Positions 14,940 to 22,465 of a DNA stretch of 37,099 nucleotides are shown here, one piece after another. This stretch comes from CAZXCQ01 sp964639275 (GTDB taxonomy: Bacteria; Desulfobacterota; DSM-4660; Desulfatiglandales; Desulfatiglandaceae). A program made the position numbers and the translations under genes. Below the pieces are notes generated by a model that ran no database searches, was not told the origin of the DNA, and saw only the letters and a list, made by a program, of their open reading frames with translations. How positions within the stretch are numbered: the first letter of the stretch is position 1; every line of letters begins with the position of its first letter. The stretch covers positions 1-37,099 of the forward strand of contig CAZXCQ010000017.1 of assembly GCA_964639275.1 (NCBI GenBank), read 5' to 3'.

Positions 14940-16213
14940 TGCTATTTTTGGTAATCGTATTCCTGTTCTGTGCCCTCACGGGGATGCCCCTATTCTTCTC
15001 TTTCGGTGTGGCTGCGGGCTTTGCCTGTATCGCCGGAGACCTCCCCTTGCAGATCATAGCGCAGCGTCTGATGATCGGGATGGACTCCTTTGCCCTGCTG
15101 GCCATTCCGGGATTCGTGCTGGTTGGCGAAATCATGTGTCAGGGAGGAATTTCCAGACGGGCCGTAGATTTTTCCAATTCGCTCATAGGACATTTGAGGG
15201 GTGGACTTTCCATGGTGGCGGTCCTGACCGGGATGATAATGGGCGGTATCTCGGGTTCTGCAGTGGCTGATACCGCGGCTGTGGCCTCCGTCCTTGTTCC
15301 ATCCATGGAGGAAGAGAATTACCCAAAAGATTTCTCATCGGCAGTGGTCGGCACGGCCGGTCCCCTCGGAAATATCATCCCACCGTCCATTCCCATGATT
15401 GTCTACTCGATGACGGCGGGGCTCTCGGTCCTCGACCTTTTTCTGGCCGGCTATATTCCGGGGATGATGATCGGGTTTAGCCTGATGGGTCTTTGTTATT
15501 TCATTTCAAAGAGGAAGAACTACGGCCCGCCGTCCGGTTACAAATTCTCACTGAGTAACGTGAAGATAACATTCAAACGGTCTATTTTGGCTATCCTGAC
15601 GCCCCTGATCATCGTGGGCGGTATTGTTAGCGGGGTGTTCACCCCCACTGAATCGGCCATGATTGGCGTGGTCTATTCCTTGATCGTGTCCATCCACGTT
15701 TACAGGGAGCTTACCTGGCGTGGGTTGCCCTTGGTGCTATTGGATTCTGCCAAGACAACGGCCAAGCTTGTCATCATAATTGCGGCCGCATCGGTCTTTT
15801 CGTATATTTCCATTAATGAAGGAATCCCCGATATGTTCAAGGATTTTATGTTTGGGATCTCCGAGAACAAGTACGTTATCTTGATTGTCCTGAATCTGAT
15901 TTTGCTTTTCACCGGACTGATCATCGATATCCTGGTGGCGACGGTTATTATTGTGCCGGTCTTGATCCCGCTGGGCGAAGCTCTGGGGATGGATCCCCTC
16001 CAAATGGCCATGATTTTTGTCCTGAATATGTCCATCGGGCTTCTGACACCGCCTGTCGGATACTGCCTTTTTGTTTCCTCGGCCATTGCTGATGTTCCTG
16101 TCGAGCGCACCGCCCTGAGGGCGATCCCGGTGATTCTGACCATGCTGGGAATCCTGTTGCTCCTAAATGTTGTTCCGCAACTGTCACTTTTTATCCCGAG
16201 CCTGGTTGAGTGA
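14933..16213 (+). CDS. dctM: TRAP transporter large permease DctM (system 2)
   Basis: 426 residues, about 12 membrane helices. Hallmarks are GMDSFALLAIPGFVLVGEIM, MIMGGISGSAVADTAAVASVL, GPLGNIIPPSIPMIVYSM and GGIVSGVFTPTESAMIGVVYS. Length and motifs match system 1 DctM, and the overall arrangement dctP-dctQ-dctM is the same. GGAGAGGG precedes the ATG. The gene ends 40 bases before a nested pair of mobile elements. Confidence 0.93.
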   Translation: MLMLFLVIVFLFCALTGMPLFFSFGVAAGFACIAGDLPLQIIAQRLMIGMDSFALLAIPGFVLVGEIMCQGGISRRAVDFSNSLIGHLRGGLSMVAVLTGMIMGGISGSAVADTAAVASVLVPSMEEENYPKDFSSAVVGTAGPLGNIIPPSIPMIVYSMTAGLSVLDLFLAGYIPGMMIGFSLMGLCYFISKRKNYGPPSGYKFSLSNVKITFKRSILAILTPLIIVGGIVSGVFTPTESAMIGVVYSLIVSIHVYRELTWRGLPLVLLDSAKTTAKLVIIIAAASVFSYISINEGIPDMFKDFMFGISENKYVILIVLNLILLFTGLIIDILVATVIIVPVLIPLGEALGMDPLQMAMIFVLNMSIGLLTPPVGYCLFVSSAIADVPVERTALRAIPVILTMLGILLLLNVVPQLSLFIPSLVE

Positions 16214-16261
16214 AGAAGGAGATGAATAACGAGTTCTTTCAATTTTTCACCGAAATTGTAT

Positions 16262-16508
16262 GTATCCCGTATTCCGGAAAGTCGATTTGTAACATATTGA
16301 AATAGCAATATGTTTCCAATCTACTGAAAATTGTAGCCCATAAATATGAGCGAACAGCACACAATGATTCCAGACACTTACAAGCTCAGAAGGCAATTTT
16401 GCGGAATACGGGATGTATCAATTTAGCCTTCTTCAAAATTAGAACCGAAACAGGCGAATGGGGGTTCGGAATCCCCATTGCCCGGGTTTCACAAAGCCAA
16501 AGTGTTAC
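16262..16508 (-). mobile_element. MITE family 1, copy D, split by a family 3 insertion
   Basis: Inverted relative to copy A. It begins GTAT at 16262-16265 and resumes after the nested element through to GTGTTAC at 16508; removing the insert and one duplicated flank gives 94 bp. The 8-bp duplication AATTGTAT is perfect at 16254-16261 and 16509-16516. Together with the nested element it fills the interval between TRAP 2 dctM and the cupin gene, where no gene was found. Confidence 0.85.
16266..16412 (+). mobile_element. MITE family 3, copy B (147 bp), nested in family 1 copy D
   Basis: Same termini and length as 13112-13258, four differences. The 6-bp duplication ATGTAT (16260-16265 and 16413-16418) spans the junction of copy D with its own flank, showing that this element inserted into an already resident family 1 element. 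Confidence 0.85.
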
Positions 16509-16543
16509 AATTGTATGCGATCTAAACATGGAGGAGGGGTGTT

Positions 16544-16903
16544 ATGCATTATATTAGGGAACAGGATGTTGAAGGCCTTCAACTGCCGGGAAGACTCTGG
16601 AAAAGGCTCGCCGGACCTGACAATTGTGACTGCCGGAACATGATTTTCGGGGTGGTCACCTTCCCGCCGGGGAGCGATCCGGGAACCCACAGCCACGAGC
16701 GCGAGGAAGAAATCGTCTACGTGATCTCCGGGCAGGGTGAAACCCGTGTTGGTAACGGGGTTTATCCTCTGGAACCGGGCGTGATGGTATTCACCGAGCC
16801 TGGAGTGGAACACGGTGTCAAGACCCTGGGGGACGAACCCCTGGTGCTGATCAGTGTCTTCAGCCCCCCTGTAAAACCAGGATCTTATGATAAAAAGCAA
16901 TAA
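16544..16903 (+). CDS. Single-domain cupin protein
   Basis: 119 residues with both cupin motifs. Motif 1 is about residues 44-65 (PGSDPGTHSHEREEEIVYVISG, with the His-His-Glu metal ligands) and motif 2 is about 77-95 (PLEPGVMVFTEPGVEHGV, with the fourth His). Small cupins of this kind bind Fe, Mn or Zn and act as isomerases, dioxygenases, decarboxylases or sensors; the sequence does not decide. GGAGGAGGGG precedes the ATG. It is 41 bases ahead of the duplicated-HxH protein gene, so the two are likely co-transcribed, and may serve the substrate brought in by TRAP 2. Confidence 0.82.
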   Translation: MHYIREQDVEGLQLPGRLWKRLAGPDNCDCRNMIFGVVTFPPGSDPGTHSHEREEEIVYVISGQGETRVGNGVYPLEPGVMVFTEPGVEHGVKTLGDEPLVLISVFSPPVKPGSYDKKQ

Positions 16904-16944
16904 AAGGTTTTTTGACAATTCATCCAGAATCAGGAGGTCATATA

Positions 16945-17811
16945 ATGAAAAGGGAGATGTTGTTGGAAGAGGTAAGACAATATTTTGCCGGGTCGGATCA
17001 CTGGCGCCGGCTGTGCGCGGCACTGCACGGCGATCCTGACCCGGAGGGCTCTCATGTCCATGCCTATGTGGAGACCTCGGTGCATCCCGACTCCCTGGAG
17101 GCTATCATGACAGGATACTTTCAACGCATGGGTTGGCCCTCCAGCAGAAAGATCGACCATATGGCGCCAAAGGCGGGAATGGGCAGCCTCCATGGCGTTG
17201 AGCCGAAGGGAAAACCGCACTTTGATTTTCAGTGGTTTTTCCGCGAGGACATAGGCATGAGGGCCTGTGACGGTGGAGAGTCGGGGTGCAATCTGCTTGT
17301 CTGGAACGGGTGGTATATCAACCAATTCTACAGCCAGTTTCCTTTCCGGGAGGTCGGTCCTGAAGCGGAAAAGGCCTTGGAAGGATACTTTAAATCCGAT
17401 CATTTCCTTAAGGGCTTGGAATTACCGGTATTGCCCACCACCAATCACCTGCATATTAATGTTCACTCCAGCGTCCACCCCGACTATATTCAGAAATACG
17501 CTGAAAAGGCACTGGAATCGGAAGGCATGAAGATCTATTACACCTGTCCGAATGTGTATCTGGTGGAGGGGAAGTACAGGGGCAAACTTGTGTTTATGGG
17601 ACAAGAGCCGGAAGTGGTCTTTGACATCGGGTGGCAGTTCATTCCCAACGTGGTGATTGAGCCGGCCATGGAGACATGGATCTTTGAAGCCAATCCCGGT
17701 TACGATGTCTGGACTTCGGATATGCTGGCCGAGGTTATGAACGAAAACTACGTTCGGCTGACCGAGGACGAAGTCCAGGAGGTATTGAACAGCTGCATTT
17801 TTCCAAGCTAG
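16945..17811 (+). CDS. Unrecognised protein with internally duplicated HxH motif
   Basis: 288 residues, no signal peptide or membrane segment, family not recognised. Two halves share a motif: residues 37-49 HVHAYVETSVHPD and residues 168-180 HLHINVHSSVHPD, each followed some 45-55 residues later by a similar aromatic strand (FDFQWFF at 93-99, FDIGWQF at 226-232). This points to a tandem duplication of a domain of about 130 residues. The two HxH...SVHPD motifs could form metal sites. CAGGAGG lies before the ATG at 16945; an upstream in-frame TTG (16912) has no such support. It is downstream of the cupin and TRAP 2 genes and could be an enzyme for the imported compound; that is inference only. 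Confidence 0.75.
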   Translation: MKREMLLEEVRQYFAGSDHWRRLCAALHGDPDPEGSHVHAYVETSVHPDSLEAIMTGYFQRMGWPSSRKIDHMAPKAGMGSLHGVEPKGKPHFDFQWFFREDIGMRACDGGESGCNLLVWNGWYINQFYSQFPFREVGPEAEKALEGYFKSDHFLKGLELPVLPTTNHLHINVHSSVHPDYIQKYAEKALESEGMKIYYTCPNVYLVEGKYRGKLVFMGQEPEVVFDIGWQFIPNVVIEPAMETWIFEANPGYDVWTSDMLAEVMNENYVRLTEDEVQEVLNSCIFPS

Positions 17812-17817
17812 CCGTTG

Positions 17818-17865
17818 AAGGGAGGGATCTGGGAATGGCTTGTCATCCGCAGTGATCCCTTCCTT
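17818..17865. terminator. Palindrome between convergent genes, likely bidirectional terminator
   Basis: Arms AAGGGAGGGATC (17818-17829) and GATCCCTTCCTT (17854-17865) pair over 12 bases with one mismatch. It lies just after the plus-strand HxH protein stop and before the minus-strand gene that ends at 17965. The rest of 17866-17964 shows nothing recognisable. T-runs are weak, so confidence is moderate. Confidence 0.5.
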
Positions 17866-17964
17866 ATTTCATAGGTCCCTCCTTTCTTCTATGAACCTTG
17901 TGCTCGTTCCGCTTACTGGTGAATCCTCTTGATATAGGCTCTTATGTTAGAAGAGAGCGAAGAC

Positions 17965-19401
17965 CTAGTCTTTGATCCCGGCCAACCTCCGGGCCGCCCT
18001 TTTCCTGGAGTCCAGATTGCTCTCGCGAAGGATCGTAATCCGGTGGGCCTCGGGAGAGCCCCCACCGTGGATATCCGAAATGGTATCGGCACTCTCCATC
18101 ACCATCTTTTCGATGAGCCGGTACATCTTGATCCGGTTTTCCACCGGCACATCGTCCACACCCTTCAGGTACTTCTTCACCAGGTGGCCGATCTCCGGGT
18201 TTTGAACATCCCTGTCAGACGGCAGGTCGCTGACAAAGCCCCCTGAGATGTCCACCAGAAGACGGGCCGCTTCACTCAACTCCTTTCCCTCATGGATCTT
18301 GGAGGCATTGGCCAGGACCGGATCGATAAAGAAGGCACCCGAGGGTTCCTTTTTGCCCTCGTAAGATGCGGCAAGGCTGCAACCGTAAAGGGTTTCGGCA
18401 CGGTGGATCATATCGATGATCTTTTGCTTGAGATGGCCGGCCTTGGCAGTACCACTGTAGTCCATCATGGTCAAGGCAGCCCCGATCATGCAGTCAATCC
18501 TGCCGGACTTACATCCGCCGTGACTCTGACGGTGAAAGGCCGAAAAGCGGCCCACCATATCCGCGGCAAACTCGACCTCGCCGCACATAAAGACCCGCTC
18601 CCACGGTACAAAGACGTCATTAAATATGACCGTGGGGCAGTACTTGGAATATCTGACATTCCCGATATCGCATCCATCCAGTTCGCGGGTGTCGAGACTC
18701 GACCGTCCCACCACATGGATAAGACCCGGGGTATCGGTCGGCACGGCGAAGGCCACTGCATAATCCTCATCCCCCTTTCTCAATGCCCTGGTGGGCAAGA
18801 CGATGATCTCATGCGAGGAAAGCGATCCGGTCTGGTGAGCCTTGGCCCCCCTCACAAGGATGCCATCGTCTTGACGTTTGACCACGTGCAGATACATGTC
18901 CTTATCCAGCTGTTCATGGGGGCTGAGGGATCGATCGCCCTTGACATCGGTCACACCCGCATTAGCGGTCAGATCGTTCTTCTGGACGTATTTGAGGAAT
19001 TCCATAAAACGATTATAGTAGCTTGTTCCGTGTTTGCTGTCGATGTCATAGGTCACAATGGCCAGGGCCGACAGGCAGTCCAGACCCGTACACCGCTGAT
19101 GACACGTACCAACCCGATTGGCCAGAGTTCGATTGACCTTGACCCGTGCCACCAGGTCCTCAATCGAAGAAGGTGGAAGGGTAAAGCGATTGACCGGCTC
19201 ATGAATCAAGGGGCTTTCCGTGACGATGAGGTCCCGATACTCCTCCATCTCGGCCAGCTCGTAAGTCGCCCCGGTGGCCTCAACGGCTGCCTTTAGACGG
19301 GGGTTATCTACCACGCTTTCAATCCGCTCACCAAACATATATGCGGTGGGGTGCATCTGTCTCAAAGACTCGATATATTCACTTTTTGTTTTGAGTGCCA
19401 T
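17965..19401 (-). CDS. 4-hydroxybutyryl-CoA dehydratase-like [4Fe-4S] flavoprotein
   Basis: 478 residues of the 4-hydroxyphenylacetate 3-hydroxylase / 4-hydroxybutyryl-CoA dehydratase (AbfD) superfamily. The cluster ligands of AbfD (Cys99, Cys103, His292, Cys299) are matched by Cys100 and Cys104 (GTCHQRCTG) and by His290 and Cys297 (FHRQSHGGCKSG), with identical spacing. This places it in the anaerobic Fe-S dehydratase/isomerase branch rather than the oxygen-dependent hydroxylases. Such enzymes remove water from 4-hydroxyacyl-CoA through a ketyl radical. The flavin-binding middle region and GFVSDLPSD near the C-terminus also fit. GGAAGGGAAG precedes the ATG. The real substrate may be another hydroxyacyl-CoA. 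It follows korDABC on the same strand, separated by nested mobile elements. Confidence 0.85.
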   Translation of the reverse strand: MALKTKSEYIESLRQMHPTAYMFGERIESVVDNPRLKAAVEATGATYELAEMEEYRDLIVTESPLIHEPVNRFTLPPSSIEDLVARVKVNRTLANRVGTCHQRCTGLDCLSALAIVTYDIDSKHGTSYYNRFMEFLKYVQKNDLTANAGVTDVKGDRSLSPHEQLDKDMYLHVVKRQDDGILVRGAKAHQTGSLSSHEIIVLPTRALRKGDEDYAVAFAVPTDTPGLIHVVGRSSLDTRELDGCDIGNVRYSKYCPTVIFNDVFVPWERVFMCGEVEFAADMVGRFSAFHRQSHGGCKSGRIDCMIGAALTMMDYSGTAKAGHLKQKIIDMIHRAETLYGCSLAASYEGKKEPSGAFFIDPVLANASKIHEGKELSEAARLLVDISGGFVSDLPSDRDVQNPEIGHLVKKYLKGVDDVPVENRIKMYRLIEKMVMESADTISDIHGGGSPEAHRITILRESNLDSRKRAARRLAGIKD

Positions 19402-19429
19402 AATGGTCTTCCCTTCCTTTGAAAAAAAG

Positions 19430-19632
19430 GTATCAATTTAGCTTTTTTGTAACATCTCAAAGAACAGGGGGAAAGGTGTGGCATGGGGGTCTTTTTTTCT
19501 TCCACATGCCACACCACAATCGATCTATCCCCGGGTTTTTGAGAAGTTACGCTTTTTTTTTATCGGCACATGGAGAGGGCAATGGGGGTTCCGAATCCCC
19601 ATTGCCCGGCTTTTCCAAAGCCAGAGTGTTAC
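19430..19632 (-). mobile_element. MITE family 1, copy E, split by a family 2 insertion
   Basis: Inverted copy. It runs from GTATCAATTTAGC at 19430 to GTGTTAC at 19632; after removing the nested element and one flank repeat about 93 bp remain. Flanks AAAAAAAG (19422-19429) and GAAAAAAG (19633-19640) match in 7 of 8 bases. The central palindrome survives at about 19575-19603. It separates korC from the dehydratase-like gene. Confidence 0.8.
19449..19550 (+). mobile_element. MITE family 2, copy A (102 bp), nested in family 1 copy E
   Basis: It begins GTAACATCTCAAAGAAC and ends TTTTTGAGAAGTTAC, 15-bp inverted ends with few mismatches. The 8-bp duplication GCTTTTTT lies at 19441-19448 and 19551-19558, inside the older family 1 element. 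It differs from the copy at 28036-28137 at three positions. Confidence 0.85.
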
Positions 19633-19670
19633 GAAAAAAGAGGTTTTGTCTATCACAGGTCTCTTGTGTC

Positions 19671-20201
19671 CTATACGGATTCAAACCCCAAATTAAAGGC
19701 ATCCAGATTCAACTGGGTCTTGTCCTCGGGAACGGCGCCCCTGATGGCCTTCTCCAGTGCCTCGCGGCCCAACACCGCTGTGACCTTGCACAGGGCGCCG
19801 AGCATAACCATGTTCATGGTAACGGGGGCCTTGAGACGCGTGCGGGCAATGGATGTGGCCGGAACCTTAAAGACACGCGCGATATTCTCCGGAGGGGTTG
19901 GGATCATATCACTGTCCAGAATCAAAACCCCATCGGCCTTGAGGGTGCGAGCAAAACGATTGATGGAATCCTGGGCCTGCGCCACGAGGACGTCCGGACG
20001 CGTCACCCGGGGGTATATGACCGGTTGATCCGAGATGATCACCCACGTGGCGGCAAACCCGCCCCGCTGTTGCGAGGAATATGCCTGGGTCTGTACGGCA
20101 TATTTTCCTCCATAGGTAACCGCGGCTGTCCCCAGGATAACGCCGGCCAGGATGGACCCCTGCCCCCCGACTCCTGCAATGGTAAATTCTCTTTGGGTCA
20201 T
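19671..20201 (-). CDS. korC: 2-oxoacid:ferredoxin oxidoreductase, gamma subunit
   Basis: 176 residues of the gamma domain of pyruvate/2-oxoglutarate:ferredoxin oxidoreductases. Diagnostic parts are TIAGVGGQGSILAGVILGTAA at the N-terminus, YSSQQRGGFAATWVIIS, and VLVAQAQDSINRF. This domain contributes to CoA binding in the complex that oxidatively decarboxylates a 2-oxoacid to acyl-CoA while reducing ferredoxin. The start overlaps the korB stop by four bases (ATGA). It is the last gene of the korDABC operon. Confidence 0.92.
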   Translation of the reverse strand: MTQREFTIAGVGGQGSILAGVILGTAAVTYGGKYAVQTQAYSSQQRGGFAATWVIISDQPVIYPRVTRPDVLVAQAQDSINRFARTLKADGVLILDSDMIPTPPENIARVFKVPATSIARTRLKAPVTMNMVMLGALCKVTAVLGREALEKAIRGAVPEDKTQLNLDAFNLGFESV

Positions 20202-21031
20202 GATCGGTCCTCTGTCAATTGGCGATTAAGACGAACCCATTCCGCTGACAACTCGGGCTTGTCAACATCTACAAACTCTCCGACGACAATCTTACCTTCC
20301 AGGTCGTCCGCCTTCTGGTCTCTGGCCTTCTCAACCCTGATGCTGTTTTCCTTGAAGTGTTTAAGGATATCCACGGCCTTCCCCATCCTGGTGACCTTTC
20401 CGAACTGGACAGGGCACTGGCTGACGGCCTCAATCAGGGCAAACCCTTTTTTTTCGATCCCCCTTTTTATGGAGCGTTTCAATTGACGGGGATGATAGGT
20501 GGTCCACCGCGCCACATAGGAGGCCCCGGCCGCACCGGCCATGGCACAGATATCAAAGGTGTGCTCCAGGGTCCCGTAGGGATTGGAAATGGTCGTGACA
20601 CCCCGCGGGGTCGTGGGCGCGGTCTGCCCCCCGGTCATCCCGTAGATCCCATTATTTACCAGCACGACGGTCACATCGATGTTCCGCCTGCAGGCATGGA
20701 TCAGGTGGTTTCCACCGATCGCCGTCAGGTCTCCATCGCCGCTCGCCACAAAGACGTTTTTCTCCGGAAGACAGAGCTTGATGCCGGTCGCAAATGCGAT
20801 GGGCCTGCCATGTGTCGTATGAAGGGTGTCGGCAGCAAAGAGCGGGCTTGGAATCCAGGCAGAACAACCAATCCCGGAGACAAAGACAAAATCCTCCATA
20901 TCCAGGGCCAGTTCCTCAATGGCTCTCAGGATAGCCTGGGTCACAATCCCGTTGCCGCACCCCGGGCACGTGGTCGTCGCGGTCACATGGGGTCGCATGT
21001 ATCTTCTCATCGGGTGCATCGAGACACTCAT
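20198..21031 (-). CDS. korB: 2-oxoacid:ferredoxin oxidoreductase, beta subunit (TPP)
   Basis: 277 residues, the thiamine diphosphate subunit. An N-terminal CPGCGNGI motif (about residues 22-29) is followed by FVSGIGCSAW and by the TPP signature GDGDLTAIGGNHLIHACRR...VLVNNGIYGMTGGQ (about 98-135). Substrate specificity within the family (2-oxoglutarate, branched-chain or other 2-oxoacid) cannot be told by eye. It overlaps both neighbours (ATGA with korA; four bases with korC), indicating strict co-translation. Confidence 0.92.
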   Translation of the reverse strand: MSVSMHPMRRYMRPHVTATTTCPGCGNGIVTQAILRAIEELALDMEDFVFVSGIGCSAWIPSPLFAADTLHTTHGRPIAFATGIKLCLPEKNVFVASGDGDLTAIGGNHLIHACRRNIDVTVVLVNNGIYGMTGGQTAPTTPRGVTTISNPYGTLEHTFDICAMAGAAGASYVARWTTYHPRQLKRSIKRGIEKKGFALIEAVSQCPVQFGKVTRMGKAVDILKHFKENSIRVEKARDQKADDLEGKIVVGEFVDVDKPELSAEWVRLNRQLTEDRS

Positions 21032-22194
21032 CGGACCATCTCCTTGATATGTGAGACGATATATTCGGGCTCATGGATCTGCCCGAGGATCTTGGGGCCC
21101 AGAAATTCCACACGACAGGCGTGGGCGGCCTCAGACTTGACATAGGGATAGATCTGGCCCGTATTGTTTTCCAGGACCAGCACGAGTTCCACACCCTCGG
21201 CCATCTGCCTGATTTCCGCATCCGGAAACGGCCAGCAGGTAACCAACCGCATGGTTCCGACCTTGAGCCCTTCTTGCCTTGCCAGTTGGGCTGCGGCCTC
21301 GGCCGCACGAGAGACGGTCCCATAGGAGACCAGGGTGATCTCTGCCCCGAAATAGTCGGCCTCTACTTGGACGATTTCGTGTCGCTGTTTGAGGATCTTA
21401 TGGATCGGGTTCAATACGTATCTGTGCATAATCTCGGGTTCGCTCAGATTGCGCATGCCGTGCTCATCGTGGCAAGAGCTTGTCACGTGGGCCTTAAAAC
21501 CACGCCCGAATATGGGCATGGGCGCCACATCCACATCCAGGAAGTCCTGTCGTTTCAGGGGATCCCTCGGATCGACATCCCTCCGCAGGGTCTTGCGGTC
21601 CACAATCTCCAGCTGGTCTCCATCGGGTATGATCACCTGCTCCCGCATGTGACCGACAAAGGCATCGGCCATGAGAAACACGGGGACCCGGTATCTCTCG
21701 GCCAGATTAAAGGCCCGGATGGTGAGGTCAAACATCTCCTGGGGGCTGTCGGGCGAAAGGGCGATGATCTGATAATCCCCATGAGATCCCCGTGCCACCT
21801 GGACCATATCCCCGGACACACCGATCGCCGGGACCCCGGTGGACGGCCCCAGGCGCTGGACGTCCACGATAACCAGGGGCGTCTCGGTTGCGAGGGCAAA
21901 ACCGATGTTTTCCTGCATCAGGCTGATCCCTGGACCAGAAGTGGCTGTCATGGCCTTTCGCCCGGTCCACGAGGCACCGATGGCGGTACAAATGGCGCTG
22001 ATTTCATCCTCTGTCTGGAGGAAGATCCCCCCTAACTGCGGGATCCGCTGGGCCAGACGGTTGACGACCTCGCTGGCAGGAGTAATGGGGTATCCGGAGA
22101 CAAATCCACAACCCGCAGCAATCGCCCCCTCTGCACAGGCCAGATTTCCCATCAGGAAATGGGTGCCTGTCATTAACCTTTTCTTGTTATTCAT
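21028..22194 (-). CDS. korA: 2-oxoacid:ferredoxin oxidoreductase, alpha subunit
   Basis: 388 residues. It starts with the MTGTHFLMGNLACAEGAIAAG segment and shows GYPITPASEV, FLQTEDEISAICTAIGASWTG and TATSGPGISLMQENIG, all standard for KorA/VorB-type alpha subunits, and a C-terminal domain with SYGTVSRAA and LVLENNTGQIYPYVKSE. It overlaps korD by 8 bases upstream and korB by 4 bases downstream. In the complex it supplies the pyrimidine-side part of the TPP site and the domain II swivel. Confidence 0.92.
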   Translation of the reverse strand: MNNKKRLMTGTHFLMGNLACAEGAIAAGCGFVSGYPITPASEVVNRLAQRIPQLGGIFLQTEDEISAICTAIGASWTGRKAMTATSGPGISLMQENIGFALATETPLVIVDVQRLGPSTGVPAIGVSGDMVQVARGSHGDYQIIALSPDSPQEMFDLTIRAFNLAERYRVPVFLMADAFVGHMREQVIIPDGDQLEIVDRKTLRRDVDPRDPLKRQDFLDVDVAPMPIFGRGFKAHVTSSCHDEHGMRNLSEPEIMHRYVLNPIHKILKQRHEIVQVEADYFGAEITLVSYGTVSRAAEAAAQLARQEGLKVGTMRLVTCWPFPDAEIRQMAEGVELVLVLENNTGQIYPYVKSEAAHACRVEFLGPKILGQIHEPEYIVSHIKEMVR

Positions 22195-22441
22195 CTTGAA
22201 CCTTCCTTTTGGCCGGGGTCATTGCCGGGTCTTTTTCCACGACAATGGCAAAGTCAGGACAAAAGACCATGCAATTCTCGCAAGCCGTACATTGCTCCTC
22301 GTCTTTTCTCTGAGGAATCAGATAGCCCGCATCATTGGCCACTTCTGAGGCCGCAAAGATCTTTTTTGGACATACGAATATGCAGATGCCGCAATCCTCA
22401 ACACCTTTGCAGGACTGGTGTAATAGAGCCACCTTGTGCAT
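22187..22441 (-). CDS. korD: 2-oxoacid:ferredoxin oxidoreductase, ferredoxin subunit
   Basis: 84 residues with two [4Fe-4S] motifs: CKGVEDCGICIFVCPK (about residues 11-26) and CTACENCMVFCPD (about 51-63). The first has a longer first spacing, as in many Kor/Vor delta subunits. It carries electrons from the TPP site to free ferredoxin. It is the first gene of korDABC; the dehydrogenase gene upstream ends 24 bases away, so all five genes are probably one transcript. Confidence 0.92.
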   Translation of the reverse strand: MHKVALLHQSCKGVEDCGICIFVCPKKIFAASEVANDAGYLIPQRKDEEQCTACENCMVFCPDFAIVVEKDPAMTPAKRKVQDE

Positions 22442-22465
22442 TCAAGACCTCCATATCATGGGGAA

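Noticed and set aside
13112..16412. A composite transposon bounded by the two family 3 copies carrying TRAP 2
   Set aside because: Each copy has its own separate 6-bp duplication (TTTTAA and ATGTAT), which indicates two independent insertions and not one mobile unit.
18292..19296. A 334-residue open frame on the plus strand
   Set aside because: It is a mirror of the well-supported dehydratase-like gene on the minus strand and lacks any start signal or family features.
21073..22035. A 320-residue open frame on the plus strand
   Set aside because: It is antisense to korA, whose motifs and overlapping operon structure are unambiguous.
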